Origin: Proteles cristata cristata
Lineage: Eukaryota > Chordata > Mammalia > Carnivora > Hyaenidae
Direction: 5' to 3'
Length of the DNA: 64,000 nt
Assembly: GCA_017311185.1 (NCBI GenBank)
Contig: JAESUZ010002594.1
Span: forward strand, 558,001-622,000
In this document: positions 1 through 10,426 of the stretch, in pieces
Position numbering within the stretch: position 1 is the first letter of the stretch
How the letters are laid out: the number at the start of each line of letters is the position of its first letter
Notes under the pieces: model-generated
Database searches by the model: none
Told to the model about the DNA's origin: nothing
The model's input: the letters and a program-made list of their open reading frames with translations, nothing else
Made by a program: the position numbers and the translations under genes

Positions 1-1224
1 CTGGTCATCTTTCGAGTCTTAGGGTTCCTGAACTTTCTCAGATATTGAAGAATACCTTGGGCAAAAATAAAGGAAAAAACAATAATGGCAGTAATAATAA
101 TAAATGCTTAATAATGATAACAACATCAGCAACAACAATAATAAGCCACTTCTCAGAGAGAGAAGAAGCTCCAGTTTGGGAGCACACATGTTTATATGAT
201 TATTGAAAAAGATATAACTTCTCTGGAAAGGCTGGGAGGGAGTGAAGGATCTTTTCCAATGGGCTCAAGGCCGGAGGTTTTTTTCCTGGGGTTCATACAG
301 AAGCACACGGATGAGCTCCAAGCCTGAAAGTATTTGCAGAGTGTTATGTACGTGTAAAAATGTGCATTTTCAGAGGGAGATAATCCACAGCTTTCGTAGA
401 GTTTGTCAAGGGATTCACAATGCAGAAAAGGTTAAGATCCACTTTTCTAGATTAGGAATGAGACCTCTGGAGAAGCAGATATCAGAGGCTCTCAGGAAGC
501 AGGGTGCACAGGATAGAAGAAACCCCTATTCACACCTGACTTACAGGACTTACACATCAATGCATTTACACACAAACGTAGAAATGAGAACTATTTCCTG
601 GACGAATCGTTTTCCTTCTATAAAATTATTTTAAATTGGTGAATTTTGGCACTTTCACATTTTCAGGTCTTACTACCTTTATTTCTCAGGCAATACAAAA
701 GGCATTAAAAACATATCCTTGGCTGTCTTAGGAGATGGCCTCCTTGCTATCTCTAATTCCTACTGTACATACTCAGCAACACGAAGGGACCCCAAAGGAT
801 GTGATCCTTGTCTATACCAGAAACCTCTGAAACCAAATTCTGGACGCCAGTCTCCTCGTCTGCAAAACAATGATGTTAATCCTTATGTACTTCACAAAAA
901 TGCATCAAGTTGTTTAATGTCCACTGTTGTGTTCTGGAATTTATTCATGACTATAATAAAATACAAACACTGTTAAATTAGAAAAGAATGTATCCTAGGG
1001 AAAAAAAGGAAATTTTAATTACATTTTACTTTGTAATCTACTATAATGAACAAGTCACATAACAAATGTGTCTATAAAATAATCCAATTAATTTTTCCAT
1101 GAAGCTTTATGGAATCAATTTAATTACTTGATCATCATACCTGCTCAACTCCATAGCAACAGCCTGGATGAAACACATGTAGCTTTGCTTCTGGATGTCT
1201 CTCTTTCTCTCTTTTTAATTAAAA
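1..1224. other. Intergenic flank, no gene seen
   Basis: No gene is recognisable. Positions about 80-145 hold an imperfect AAT/AAC-type trinucleotide stretch. The short open frames here have no recognisable protein features. In human the neighbour on this side of POGZ is CGN; no CGN exon was seen. Confidence 0.5.
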
Positions 1225-1333
1225 CATTTTTTTAAAGAGAGTAATCTCTACACCGAACCAATGTGGGGCTGGAACGCACAACCCTGAGATCAAGAGTCAC
1301 ATGCTCTACCTACTAAGCCAGCCAGGTGCCTCC
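1225..1333 (-). mobile_element. Old carnivore SINE fragment
   Basis: Reverse-strand tRNA-like head with 'actaagccagccaggtgcc' and the 'caaccctgagatcaagagt' motif. The CT-rich body is missing, as in older carnivore SINE relics. Confidence 0.7.
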
Positions 1334-1473
1334 AGGTATCTCTTAAATAATTTTAATATAATTCAAAGTTTAATGAAATTGTTACCTTTCATGAAATCAT
1401 ACAGCAACTCACAGAGAAGTCTTGATGACTGATGAAGTTGCTGCTAACACATTTCTTGCAAAATATATTTTGA

Positions 1474-1689
1474 TTTTTGTTTGTTTGTTTGTTTTTAGAG
1501 AGAGAGAGAGAGACAGAGAAGAAAAAGACACAGGGAGAGAGAGAGAGAATCTTAAGCAGACTCCACACTCAGCACGGTCTCAATGTGGGGCTTGACACGG
1601 GACTCGATACCACAACACTGGGATCAGGACCAGAGCTGAAATCAAGAGTCAGACAGATGTTCAACCCAATGAACCATTCAGGCACCCCA
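1474..1689 (-). mobile_element. Carnivore SINE
   Basis: Poly-T, a GA-rich body and a head ending 'ccattcaggcacccc'. Flanked by near-identical copies of 'aaatatattttga', a target-site duplication. Confidence 0.85.
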
Positions 1690-1844
1690 CAACATATATT
1701 TTGAAGACAGAGACCTTCAACTGCTTTTTACTGAAAGCTAATGAGCAACACTTACTTTAGAAACCCAGTCTGAAAATGTCCTCCAGTTATTTTTCACCTC
1801 TTGAGAAATTTTCTGAGCACCTAGTAAAGTTCTCAGCTCCTTTA

Positions 1845-2050
1845 TTTTTTTTAATATTATATTTATTTCTGAGAGAGACAGCATGAACAGGGGAGGGTCA
1901 GAGACAGAGACACACAGAATCCTAAACAGGCTCCAGGCTCTGAGCTGGCTGTCAGCACAGAGCCTGATGCGGGGCTCAAACCCACGAACCGCGAGATCGT
2001 GACCTGAGCCGAAGTCGGACACTTAACCAACTAAGCCACCCAGAGGCCCC
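1845..2050 (-). mobile_element. Carnivore SINE
   Basis: Full-length reverse copy with head 'ccacccagaggcccc'. The target-site duplication 'ctcagctccttta' is visible on both sides. Confidence 0.9.
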
Positions 2051-2070
2051 ATTCCTCAGCTCCTTTAAAC

Positions 2071-2293
2071 TTTTTTTTTTTTTAATGTTTTATTTATTTC
2101 TAGGAGAGAGAGAGAGAGACAGCGTGAGCAGGGGAGGGTCAGAGAGAGAGGTAGTCACAGACTCTGAAACAGGCTCCAGGCTCTGAGCTGGCAGTCAGCA
2201 CAGAGCCCGACGTGGGGCTTGAACCCACGAACCGCGAGATCATGACCTAAGCGAAAGTCAGACGCTTAACCGACTAAGCCACCCAGGCGCCCC
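2071..2293 (-). mobile_element. Carnivore SINE, young subfamily
   Basis: Reverse copy with the 'tttatttctagg' tail boundary and 'gacctaagcgaaagtcagac' head that mark the uniform young subfamily. It follows the preceding SINE almost directly. Confidence 0.9.
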
Positions 2294-2799
2294 TCTACTA
2301 TTTTTTCTAGCTCTTGTGTCTTCCAGAATGAGTAGCTTCCTTTGATCTTCTGGTTTTGACTTGAGTGTATGTTGCAGAGAGTGAGATGCTCATTTTAAAG
2401 AAACCTGGCATTGTTCCCCACAGAGCTGCTGGACTGGCCTCATAATCCTCTCCACTCCCCACCCTGACAGGTAAGTCAGCTTCACATTGAACCTGAGTGG
2501 GTAGTGATTTGGTTTGGATATTAGCAAAACAATGGCAAAGCGGCACCCCTGGGTCACTGCTTTTGAAGACATGATGAAATCATTTATCTTTCTACCTTGA
2601 CGCTCTCTAAGCTACAAGGGGTTCCAATTTTCAACTTGTAGCAGAAACCATAAGCCAAGGAAGCAAATAAGTATTTCCAAAAACTAGAAAAGAAACACTC
2701 TCCAGCTATCTCTCTACAAAATGCCCAACTTGGGACTTCCATTAACTTTTAACTTTCTTTCTTAGAAACCCATATGGAGAGGATTCAGTTTTTCTTTCT

Positions 2800-3018
2800 T
2801 TTTTTTTAAATTTTTTATAGTTTATTTATTTTTGAGACAGAGAGACAGAGCATGAGTGGGGGAGGGGTAGAGAGAGGGAGACAGAGAATCTGAAACAGCC
2901 TTCAGGCTCTGAGCTAACTGTCAGCACAGAGCCCATCGCGGGGCTCGAACCCATGAACCATGAGATCTGACCTGAGCTGAAGTCGGACGCTTAACCAACT
3001 GAGCCTCCCAGGTGCCCC
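2800..3018 (-). mobile_element. Carnivore SINE
   Basis: Full-length reverse copy flanked by the perfect duplication 'tcagtttttctttct' on both sides. Confidence 0.9.
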
Positions 3019-3829
3019 TCAGTTTTTCTTTCTAAGTTGGCTACTGAAGACTGGGGAAGCTTTTTAGCAGCAGTATTAGGGTATGATTTCTTCAACACAC
3101 CAAACTGGATTGGCTTTCAGGCTCCTCCCCAATACACTGGTGAGGCACACTGAATTCTAAGGATTCAATCCAGGTTATTTGCTCTGCTGCTTTGGCTTCC
3201 CATCATTATCAAGATGGGTCAGATATAAGAAATCACAGCTATCAGGACTATTCCCTCTAAAAATTTGTGTGTGAGCTAAGGACATCAAAGTGTTCCAACA
3301 CTGTCCAAATTAATATGGGCATTTCCCTCTTTAGCACAGGGATTACATTTCTGGAAATGGGAGAACTGAGTACAGAGTTCTTTTGGAGATGTTCCTCTAG
3401 TGTCGTGAGGTGGTAGAGTTCTCTTTACATCCCCTGAAGTTATGTCTCTATTAGTGACTTCTTCCAACAATTAGTCATTCAACAGTTGATGAATCTTCCC
3501 AGGCTGTGGCATAGTTAGGACACCTCTCACAATGTCAAAGAGTTTACTCCATTCCCTGAGTGTCTGTTGATGCTTACACTTGCTTCCTGAACTCTTTCCC
3601 CAAAGGTGCCTCCAGTTCCCAAAAACCTCTTATTCATGGTCGACATGATGTTCTTCTTTTATTTCTTTGTGGCAGAAGGAGCACCATCATCCACACATTT
3701 TATTAGCCATTATGGGTCAAAACTGTCTTCCAGGGCACAAATGGAATTACAGAAAAATAGGTCACAGAGAAGTAAACAATACACCACAGAAGTCACTCAG
3801 TTGAAGCAGCAGCTCCACGGCTCCCACCT
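3019..3829. other. Intergenic, no gene seen
   Basis: Unremarkable sequence between a SINE and an L2 fragment. No coding or RNA gene was recognised. Confidence 0.45.
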
Positions 3830-4172
3830 GGGTCCAGGCCGCCATCATCTCTCCCTTGGATTATTGCACTAGTCTCCTAAGTCATCTTCTTGCACCATAC
3901 TCCTTGCACCACAGGCAGCCAGAGTGTTCCTTTAAAAACGTTAAGTCACGTCACTCCTCGGCTCCAGTGATTTCACTTTTACTAAGAGTAAAACCTGAAG
4001 TTGGTTTCACTTCCTTCAGGTCTGCCCTCAAATGTCACCTTAATCACGAAGCGTTTTCCAGCCACTCCACATAAAATAACAACTTTCTCATCCCCACCTC
4101 TGTACCACTCGCCCAAATGCCCCTTTCCTGCCCTTTTCCACACCCATTATCACCTAATGTATATTTACTTAC
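3830..4172 (+). mobile_element. L2 LINE fragment, 5' part
   Basis: Matches by eye the L2 reverse-transcriptase tail region: phrases such as 'agccagagtgttcctttaaa' and 'gtcacgtcactcctcggctc', then a 'cagccactcc' stretch. Open frames here (about 3606-4306) are relics of this repeat, not a gene. It appears to resume after the LTR below. Confidence 0.6.
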
Positions 4173-4677
4173 ATATGTGTGGTAGATTATATTTTCCAAG
4201 ATGGTCACAACAAGATTTCCCATGCCACATACTCTTCTTACAATGTAATATTTCTACTACTTCGAGAGATGTTTCCCACTGGCCTCAAATCAAGGGCAGC
4301 CTGTAATTGCGGTAGAAGTGATGCCTTGTGACCTCCGAGGCTAGTTCACAAAAAGCCATATGATCTCTACCTGCTTCTCATAAGGCACTCAATCTCAGAA
4401 TTCAGCCACCGGACATGAGGAAACCCAGGCCACATGGAAAGGCCAAACAGCCAAACAAGCTATTGGCCAGAACACTGGCCCACAGCTATCACCAACTTCT
4501 AGATGTTTTAGGAAGCTTTTGAGATGACTTCAGCCCCAGCCACTGCATAAGAGTCCAAACGAGAACTGCTTAGCTTAGCTTAATCACATCCCAGAAACAT
4601 AAGAGATAATAGTAAAATTGTTGTTCTAAGCCACTAAGTTTTGGGGCTATTTGTTATTCAACAATCGATATTGGAAC
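4173..4677 (+). mobile_element. Old solitary LTR, MaLR (MLT1-like)
   Basis: Ends with the MLT1-typical 'taagccactaagttttgggg' region and begins with TG. It sits inside the L2 fragment. It is non-coding, with no retroviral genes around it. The class call rests on remembered family features, not a search. Confidence 0.55.
4175..4201 (+). repeat. 27-bp direct repeat, copy 1
   Basis: A 27-base string beginning 'atgtgtggtagattatattt' covers the first bases of the LTR. It recurs without mismatch exactly 700 bp downstream. Confidence 0.85.
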
Positions 4678-4850
4678 AATTTGTGTATATATTGTATGTC
4701 TCTCCTCACTAGAGTACAATTTTCATGAGTTCGGGGATTTTGTTTTCTTTTTTGCTGTACTCCCAACACCTAGAACAGTGCCTGCATGTAGTAAAGTACT
4801 CAATAAAAATGTGTTGAATAAGTGAATGGATGCATGGTGCATTTTCAGTA
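4678..4850 (+). mobile_element. L2 LINE fragment, 3' end
   Basis: Carries the L2 3'-end signature 'aacagtgcctgcatgtagta' followed by 'caataaaaatgtgttgaata'. Probably the continuation of the L2 copy interrupted by the LTR. Confidence 0.6.
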
Positions 4851-4874
4851 TGGTGTGCTAACAGTTATTACATA

Positions 4875-4901
4875 ATGTGTGGTAGATTATATTTTCCAAG
4901 A
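4875..4901 (+). repeat. 27-bp direct repeat, copy 2
   Basis: Identical to 4175-4201. The sequence that follows does not resemble the LTR, so this is either a truncated second LTR start or a small duplication. Confidence 0.85.
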
Positions 4902-6125
4902 GGTCCGCAGGACTAGACCTCATTGGCAGAGAGCATTTGGCACTTCAGCATGGAAAAATACATTTCAACAAGAACATTTCATAGGCAAATAACATTATAA
5001 TGAATTATAATTATTACAGGAAAGCATAACGTAGGATTTGAGCTTCATGTAGAATTTGTCTTCTGGTGATTGATTCCATAATCCCATCAAGGGCTTTTCC
5101 AGATCAGGTCTGAAAAAGCTTCAGAAGTACTTTCAGAAGGAAAGTGCTTTTCTTTTTTAATCCAAATAATAAAGTTCTTGCTGAAAATTACGAGTTCAAA
5201 TTACTCACATGTTCTTGGTATGAAATGGGATGAAGTGGAATGAAAATGGGTGGCATCGTGTGCACACATTGAAATACCTACTTCCATTCCTATTTTCAGT
5301 CTGGTGGTTTGAATGGAGTACACATATATTTTAAAAAATGAATAAATATGACTTCAAATCTCCCCAATCTCACACTTAGTAATTTGATTTACCTTTGGTT
5401 TGGAGCAAATATTTGTGTATTGCTTAGAAAGCAACAACATCCTCACATATCTAAAGAGAATATTATAATATCATCATCTCAGTAAGTAAAAAAGAACCAA
5501 ATTTCTTAGCTACCTTTAAAAGAAGTTACTTTTTGTTTGGGGGTTAAATTACAGATGGATGGTCTTGAATGGACTAATCAATCTCTTTGGGCCAATCCAT
5601 CTCAGCCTCGATTGGAGCAAAAAGCACAGGTGTGGAGTCTATGGTTTTAGAATCGAAGATCTCTGCTGAGTCTACTCACAGTGGTTTCAAAGCAGTTTCC
5701 ATACATGAATTACTTTGGCAAGCAATCATGTGTTACTTCTTTCCAGAATCCAGAAGGGTTCAGGGCAAAAATAGCTTTTAAAAGTTATTCACCTAAGACT
5801 ACTGCCATAAGCCTACTTGGCTTCATGTCTCTTGAAGAAGAGTGTGTGCCATTTTGCTGCCTTTGTTCCAATGACAGTTGTTGGTGCCACTGGGCCTCAC
5901 CATCTGGCCTGAGGCATGAGGTTCCTCTTTAGGTTAGGTACAAGTCTTGAGGGCAAAGTGGGGAGATTCCCAAAATTTCCTTGGAAAGTCCAGGCAAGTG
6001 AATTGGGAATATTTTATTTGGAAATCCCATTTTTCTCAGCAAAATTTAGATGTTGCTTCTGATGCTAATTATTCATTATTTCATTTTCTAAAAAAAATGT
6101 TTTTATTTATTTATTTATTTGCAGG
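4902..6125. other. AT-rich upstream flank of POGZ
   Basis: No gene is recognisable. The short frames at 5587-6168 lack any family resemblance. The sequence turns GC-rich from about 6150. Confidence 0.45.
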
Positions 6126-6399
6126 CTCAGACAAACTTGACCAGAAAAGAAGCCCGGGCAGGGGTTAGGATGAGCTCATGACGTACCACGCGCTCCAACC
6201 AATTGGAAGGCCACGAGAGGGGGAGGGCGGAAGTGACGAGCCGTATCCCTCCGCGGGGCGAGAGGGTCGGTGGGGGGAGTCGGCGTCTCTCTCCCCCGCG
6301 CCAGCTCCCGTACACGGAGCCGCATTCCTTGGCCCCCCCACCCCCCTCCCTCCCTCGGGGCCCCCCCGCCCCCCTCGGGAAAAAAATCCACCCCAAATC

Positions 6400-6587
6400 A
6401 CTCGAACCCGAGGGAGGTTTCCTTTCACCCTCGGGGAGACGAGCTCTCCACGGTTCTCTCTCAGCCGTCTCCCCCAAGCCCCCGTCCCCTCCCTGCTCCA
6501 CCCCTTCTCCCGGCGCCGGGTGCAAGGTCCCTTTAAGGCGACGGCGCCTTCCTCGGGTCAGACTACCGGCGGCGACGACCACGGGAG
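6400..6587 (+). other. POGZ: POGZ exon 1 (5' UTR, non-coding)
   Basis: The strong donor 'acgggag|gtgagt' after 6587, inside the CpG island, ends a non-coding first exon. The initiator ATG lies in exon 2, 21.9 kb away. The left edge given is a guess. Confidence 0.65.
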
Positions 6588-6689
6588 GTGAGTGAGCGAG
6601 CGGGCGAGCCTTCTCTCTCCCCACCCCCTTCTCCCGGGGGTTCCGTTATCTTTTCGCTCGGCGAGGCGCTCCGAGGCGAGACAATGAGA

Positions 6690-6730
6690 GGGGGATGGGG
6701 CGGGTGCGCGAGGGGTGGGGGCGGGGGCCA
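6690..6730 (+). other. G-quadruplex-prone G-run cluster
   Basis: Several runs of four or five G separated by short loops on the coding strand, just inside POGZ intron 1. Such clusters commonly form G-quadruplex or R-loop structures at CpG promoters; here that is inferred from sequence only. Confidence 0.55.
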
Positions 6731-7269
6731 GTGGCGCGCGCCCCCGCCCCCGCGAGTGGCGGCGCGGCCCGAGGCGGCGGCGGGCGTGGGGTGCGGCGCG
6801 CGAGCGCGAGTGAGTGCGTGCGCTCCGGGAGCCGCGGGAGCCGCGCGGCGGCCAGGCCGGGCGGCCCCTGCCTGCCTGCCGGCCGCCGCCCCGGCGTCTG
6901 CCGCGGCGCGCGCGCGCGCACTCGCGCCCCACGGCCCCGCACACAGCCGACGTCCACACGCACGCCCGGCGCTAGGCGTCTCGGAGGAGTGGGCGGGCGC
7001 GGGCGGCGGCCCGCGGGGAAGGGGGCGGGGGCGCGGGCGGCTGCGAGACGGCGGGGCGCGGCGGGAGGGGCGGGCGAGGGGGCGAGGCCGCGCCGGGGTG
7101 ACGTCCCGGGGGGTCGGGTAGCGCTCGGTTCTCCCGCCGAGTCCCCGCCGGCGAAGGAGTGGGGCGCCCTTTTTGAGCGCGAGCTGGAAAATGAGTGATC
7201 GCTGTGCCGCTCCCTTGTGTTATGTAATCGCCCCTCGGTCCAGTGGTGCATCCTAAGCTATCGTGCACT

Positions 7270-8318
7270 GCAGTTAGTTTGCAGAGTCTCCTCCCTCGGA
7301 CCTAAGATATTTTTGCGATGGCGCCGTGATTTATAAAATGGGATGGGGCGGAATATCTTTATTTCTGGGGTTTATATCCTGCCGCGGTGGGCGCCATGTT
7401 TATCCCGGGGACTATTTTTTTCTAGATTCTCAGCATCTCCTGGAAAGAGTGATGTCGTTGACCCACCTGCTCTCCTTTTTTTTTTTTTTTCTTTTCCTGC
7501 GAGTTGCCCAGATTACCCCCGTCAGACGCGGGATTCCCCCAAACTGCTAATAACACTGGACGTCTCTCTCCTCACTTCTTTGGGCATTCTTGGCTCAGAT
7601 AAAGGTGGAGTTGAGAAGAGCCTTGGAAGTCGGTTAGCCCAATCTCGTTTTCGAGATGGAAATTGGGAGACGGTTGTAGTATCTCAGAACATCCGCTTTC
7701 TTGGTGGAGATTGGGGCCTAGCCTTCTACACTCTTTTGGACACTTCCCACCGCAGCCCAAACCCCCGCAGACATGGAGTTGTACTTTCAAAGGATTCCCG
7801 TCTAGGTAGAGGGGAAACCGCGGGCGGGGCGGGGGGATTGGGGGGGCTGCTTCTTGATAAACCAACGTCCAGACCGTGAGTTGCTTTTGGGCCTGGAAAT
7901 TTGAGTCTGAATTCGAACTGGTTTGCACACTTGTTAAGGATACATAAGAAGTGCCTTGGAGATGGCTGAAAGTGCTGTTTTTTGGGGGGCCTCATGCCCA
8001 AGGCTCTTTGGTCCGGATTGGGGGGGTGGTGCCACCTTCTCTACATTTTTAACCCGCAGTCCTTTAGCTGAGGCTGATTAAGGCAATTACCACATGGAGA
8101 ATTTTCGTTTAGCATAAAGGTGCTAATATAATCTTAAAACAAATGGTAATTTATGCTCTTGATTTCCTTCCCTTTTCTTATGGCTATAACATACCGACCA
8201 CATCGGAGTTTGAGAACTAAAGAGTTTGAAAACTAACAGAATGGAGATTCGGGATGTGGGATGAACAGGGTTTTGTTATTTTCCACCCCCACCTTAAACC
8301 GGTGGTATAATCTAGGAA
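7270..8318. other. POGZ intron 1, promoter-proximal part
   Basis: Moderately GC-rich sequence downstream of the CpG island with YY1-like 'gcgccatgttta' near 7390. No exon could be supported. Overlapping frames on both strands reflect GC composition. Confidence 0.4.
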
Positions 8319-8570
8319 AGCAGGTCGCAAAGTGTGGCCAGCGGTCTCTGGGGATCCTTGAGACCCTTTCAGGGGAGCTGAGAGGGCGTAACTATTTTTA
8401 AAATAGGGAATACGAAATTGCTGTTTATACTCTTTCAGTGACATTTCCACTGATGGTCTAAAAGCAAAGCTGATAAAACAGCCGGTGGTGCCTTAGCGCA
8501 AAGCGAGACAGTTGCATGAAACTCCGTGTGAGCATGTCCTTGATGAAGCAGTAAAAATGATTTATTAATT

Positions 8571-8746
8571 GGGACACCTGAGTGGTTCAGTCAGTTAAGT
8601 GTTGGGCTCTTGATTTCCACTCAGGTCATGATTCCATCCTTGGTGTGATGGAGCCTGCCTGGGACTCTGCGCAGACAGCGGGGATGCCGACCTCTCTGTT
8701 TGCCCCTCCCCCGCAGGCGCTCTCTCTCTAAATAAATTTTTAAAAT
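8571..8746 (+). mobile_element. Carnivore SINE, inside the hAT relic
   Basis: Head 'gggacacctgagtggttcag', shortened body and an 'aaataaattttta' tail. It interrupts the hAT element. Confidence 0.85.
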
Positions 8747-8969
8747 CTCAGTCCTGAGTCAATGTCCTTTCAGTTTTTTAAGAATCTGTGACTGAAGGAA
8801 TGCATAAAGCACTCTTGCTGCCTAACGAGGTATGATCTTCATAAGGAAAAGCAGTTGTGAGATTGAGTTATGAGCTGCTGGTTTCAAGGAACAGCATTTT
8901 TACTTGAGAGAGGGACTTGACTAGATTTTTTTTTTTTCTCACACTTTAACGTTTGGACGTTTGGTAGTG

Positions 8970-9168
8970 TTTTTTTGTTGTTGTTGTTTGTTTTTTAGAG
9001 AGCGAGCATGAGCAGGGTAGTGGGACAGAGGGGGAGAGAGAGAATCTTAAGCAGGCTCCATGCTCAGCACAGAGCCTGATATGGGGCTCCATCTCACGAC
9101 CCTGGAGTCATGACCTGAGCCAAAATCGAGAGTCCGGCTCTCAACCAACTGAGCCACCCAGGTGCCCC
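8970..9168 (-). mobile_element. Carnivore SINE, inside the hAT relic
   Basis: Reverse copy ending 'gagccacccaggtgcccc'. The second SINE insertion in the hAT element. Confidence 0.88.
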
Positions 9169-10426
9169 TGGCAGATAATTTCTGAAAGTGAAGTGAGCCT
9201 GTCACTTCAAGAAAACCATTGACAGTATTTGTTACCCACAATAAAATTTTGAGCGTGGAAGTAAGAATATGTTAAAAGTTAACATCTTGTGTGTGTACTC
9301 TCTTTCTCTCTCTCAAAATAAACTTTAAAAAGAAGTTGACATCTCAGGTTTGAGAGCTTCCCAGCACTTAAAAAACTTATAACATCAGTGTTAATGACTG
9401 TGATATTTAATATTTCTTAAATTGTATTTATGTTTATATTTGGAACACGGACATTTCAGTAAATTTGTATTTTGCAAGTGACCAATGCATGATGTTTCAA
9501 AATATCATGGATAAATGATCCTTTCAAAATGCAAGGTACACCGGTGGATTTTAATGTAAGAAAGTACAAAAAGTGGGTTGATAGGGATTCCGATTACAAG
9601 ATGAAACTATTCTTTAAGAAACTACCATTTGTTTGAGTTTTAGCATTGTGTCAATATACACAGCTATCTGAAAAGGTTTTTAGAATACTTCTCTTTTTTC
9701 TGAGACCTATGTGAGGCTAGATGGGCATATACTTAACCAAAACAACATACAGCAACAGACTGAATGCATATGCAGCTATGAGAATCCAGCTGCCTTCTAT
9801 TAACCTATACCTAGATGACTGGCAAATATGTAAAACAATACTGCTTTTCTAATTCTTTTGGGAGGAAATGGTAACTTTTAGTTGAAAATGTCATTTATAT
9901 TAACTTGTGATGGTTTGTTAATGTTAATCACGTTGATAAGTATTTAACTTCTTTTGTTTTAAGGCCTTTATATGGTAAATATCAAAAGATAGAATCCCCA
10001 TAAGTAAAAACTTTTTGAAGTCCTTAATAATTTTAAGAATGTAAAGGGGTCCTGAAACCAAAACATTTGAGAATCACTGGGCGCTGTCCTGTGCTTCTGC
10101 TTCTGAGATCATCCAAATCTGCCTAAATTTAAGAATTTCTGGAGAATTTACAAGTGTTAGTTGGAGTTAGTAATGGAAGAGTCAGTGGCTTGGGGGAGAA
10201 TTCTAGAGAAAAACATTGATTTGAGTCATGGTATGTTATCTACTAACTTTAATCTTGGGCAAGTTACTTAATCTCTCTAAACCTTTTAAATCTCATCTTT
10301 AGAATGTAGTACTTAGGACATGTAATAGTGAGAACTCATTGAGAATGATAAGTGTAAAGTACAAAATAATGCCTGGCATTATACTAAAATATATTCCAGG
10401 TAATGTTTCAGTCTTTATTCTACATA

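Larger units (their letters stand above)
6130..7200 (+). promoter_or_regulatory. POGZ: CpG island and POGZ promoter
   Basis: Very GC- and CpG-dense block that spans exon 1. Visible sites are a CRE-like TGACGTAC at 6179, an inverted CCAAT (ccaattgg, 6199-6206), an ETS-type GCGGAAGTGAC at 6227-6237, and TGACGTC near 7099. There is no TATA box, as expected for a housekeeping CpG promoter. Transcription start is inferred to lie between about 6240 and 6560; it cannot be fixed from sequence alone. Confidence 0.85.
8319..10079 (+). mobile_element. Decayed hAT-Charlie DNA transposon
   Basis: Starts with a hAT-like end ('caggtcgcaaagtgtgg', 8321) and closes with the partner 'catttgagaatcactg' (about 10064-10079). 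Between them is degenerate transposase sequence including the recognisable 'cataaagcactcttgctgcc' region, with stops and frameshifts. Two SINEs (8571-8746 and 8970-9168) are inserted in it. No reading frame survives. The superfamily call is from recalled consensus features. Confidence 0.65.

Noticed and set aside
1738..2022. Reverse-strand frames with a recurring 'DFGSGHDL' peptide (also at 9047, 15767, 20839, 28229, 36687 and elsewhere)
   Set aside because: The repeated peptide is just translation of the SINE tRNA-like head; it tracks SINE copies, not genes.
3606..4306. Overlapping open frames suggesting a small gene
   Set aside because: The sequence matches L2 and LTR repeat features, the frames change repeatedly, and no protein domain is visible.
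6127..7268. Many overlapping long open frames on both strands of the CpG island
   Set aside because: GC-rich sequence has few stop codons. The frames are Arg/Pro/Gly/Ala-rich on every strand and show no conserved domain; the region is promoter and non-coding exon 1.
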